A DNA stretch of 5,048 bases from Desulfobacterales bacterium (GTDB taxonomy: Bacteria > Desulfobacterota > Desulfobacteria > Desulfobacterales > C00003060). Shown here piece by piece: positions 4,647-5,048 of the stretch. The notes beneath the pieces were generated by a model. The model did no database searches, was not told the DNA's origin, and saw only the letters and a list, made by a program, of their open reading frames with translations. Position numbers and translations under genes: made by a program. Within the stretch, counting starts at the first letter, position 1, and each line of letters opens with the position of its first letter. Where the stretch lies: the NCBI GenBank assembly GCA_030668505.1, contig DAOUTV010000179.1, positions 1-5,048 on the forward strand, in the 5' to 3' direction.

Positions 4647-4912
4647 CTATACCCTATAGTTGCATAAACAACATGGCAAAATGTTCAAAAAAGCAACAAT
4701 AGCCTTTCTTTGCGGTCTTTTTGAGTATTTTTGTGGAATGCACTACGAGTGATATCCAGAAAACCAGAAAAACAGCCATGTTGTTTACCCTTCGGGAAAG
4801 CCGATGATACAGCATCTGCTGCGTTGTCAAGGGATCGGCGTAAACGACTACAGCCTCAACCTTGACGCCTTGCATCTGCAGCACCCTCGGCTTTTGCAAC
4901 GTTAGGGTATAG
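4647..4912. mobile_element. About 266-bp MITE-like element with terminal inverted repeats
   Basis: CTATACCCTATAGTTGCA (4647-4664) and the reverse complement of 4895-4912 (CTATACCCTAACGTTGCA) match at 16 of 18 positions. Inside are two modules: a 13-bp perfect inverted repeat TAAACAACATGGC/GCCATGTTGTTTA (4665-4677, 4775-4787) and a long imperfect palindrome (4797-4894). No transposase is encoded. The minus-strand frame running through it (4654-4899) has no ribosome site and is probably a by-product of the repeat. Insertion next to or into the right-edge gene is suggested because that gene stops inside the element. Confidence 0.65.
4797..4894. repeat. Imperfect palindrome inside the right-hand element
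   Basis: AAAGCCGA (4797-4804) pairs with TCGGCTTT (4887-4894) and GTCAAGG (4826-4832) with CCTTGAC (4860-4866), with nearly equal arms of 21 and 20 bases between. The centre is about 27 bases. A transcript or extruded DNA could form a long hairpin or cruciform. The sequence (CAGCATCTGCTGCGTTGTCA and onward) resembles, from memory, a dispersed repeat of deltaproteobacterial genomes; unverified. Confidence 0.65.
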
Positions 4913-5048
4913 TTTGAGTTTCCTTTTTTCCTTCAATTTAGTGGCATGTAGAAACGCTGTAAATGCTAGCACACCAAGATTAGTGATAAGTAAAAGCCAG
5001 GTAAATGTCCTGACGTTCAAGCTTAAAAAACCAAATAGGAAAGGGACC
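4856..5048 (-). CDS. Membrane protein, C-terminal end only (partial, starts beyond the right edge)
   Basis: A frame open from the right edge (first full codon 5047-5045) to TGA at 4856-4858 encodes 63 residues. VPFLFGFLSLNVRTF leads into a transmembrane helix (WLLLITNLGVLAFTAFL, about residues 17-33), then a basic tail (HATKLKEKRKLK) that would face the cytoplasm by the positive-inside rule. From residue 46 on, the codons lie inside the inverted-repeat element (the CTATACCC end reads as LYP). The last 18 residues (LYPNVAKAEGAADARRQG) and the stop are therefore repeat-derived. The original C-terminus was probably changed by the insertion. I do not recognise the family; the part beyond the edge is needed to name it. 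Confidence 0.6.
   Translation of the reverse strand, partial: VPFLFGFLSLNVRTFTWLLLITNLGVLAFTAFLHATKLKEKRKLKLYPNVAKAEGAADARRQG

Noticed and set aside
4654..4899. 81-residue minus-strand ORF in the right-hand repeat
   Set aside because: It lies almost wholly inside the inverted-repeat element, lacks a ribosome site, and overlaps the better-supported end of the membrane protein.

Overview
The window looks like a bacterial chromosome segment, most likely from a Desulfobacterota-type (deltaproteobacterial) anaerobe. That guess is inference from the gene set: a lysine-rich histone-like protein with a C-terminal winged-helix-like domain, a Flp-type pilin, a PilZ protein, two sigma-54-type promoters, and two intergenic palindromic repeats of a kind I associate with that group. 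No rRNA, tRNA or CRISPR array was seen. Every gene I can support lies on the minus strand, so the window reads right to left.

From right to left: (1) the 3' end of a membrane-protein gene enters at the right edge and stops inside a repeat element. (2) That element (about 4647-4912) has 18-bp near-perfect terminal inverted repeats and two internal palindromic modules. (3) hisF (3750-4514) stands alone, with two tandem CTCAATTGAG palindromes in its leader. (4) A gap of about 330 bp holds a doubtful 16-codon ORF, a tandem direct repeat and a sigma-54-type promoter. (5) A single-domain PilZ protein (3041-3418) follows. (6) A second gap of about 350 bp carries a near-consensus sigma-54 promoter. 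(7) Next is an unusual Flp-type pilin with a long Ser/Gly/Asp-rich region and a C-terminal membrane anchor (1826-2692), then a small unidentified gene (about 1525-1785). (8) A sigma-70-like promoter (1271-1299) is followed by a 141-bp element with 16-bp terminal inverted repeats (1097-1237) and the histone-like gene (606-965), which ends at a strong terminator (559-589). (9) At the left edge a small membrane-anchored protein (1-331) runs off the window.

The most notable part is 1826-3509. A pilin-like surface protein and a c-di-GMP receptor-type protein each sit behind a sigma-54-type promoter. This suggests, but does not prove, coordinated control of a surface or adhesion function. The pilin itself has an odd architecture: a class III (Flp) prepilin N-terminus, about 190 residues of Ser/Gly-rich low complexity, then a second hydrophobic helix with a basic tail. 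The two repeat elements touch genes: one lies in the predicted leader of the histone-like gene, and the other supplies the last codons and stop of the right-edge membrane protein.
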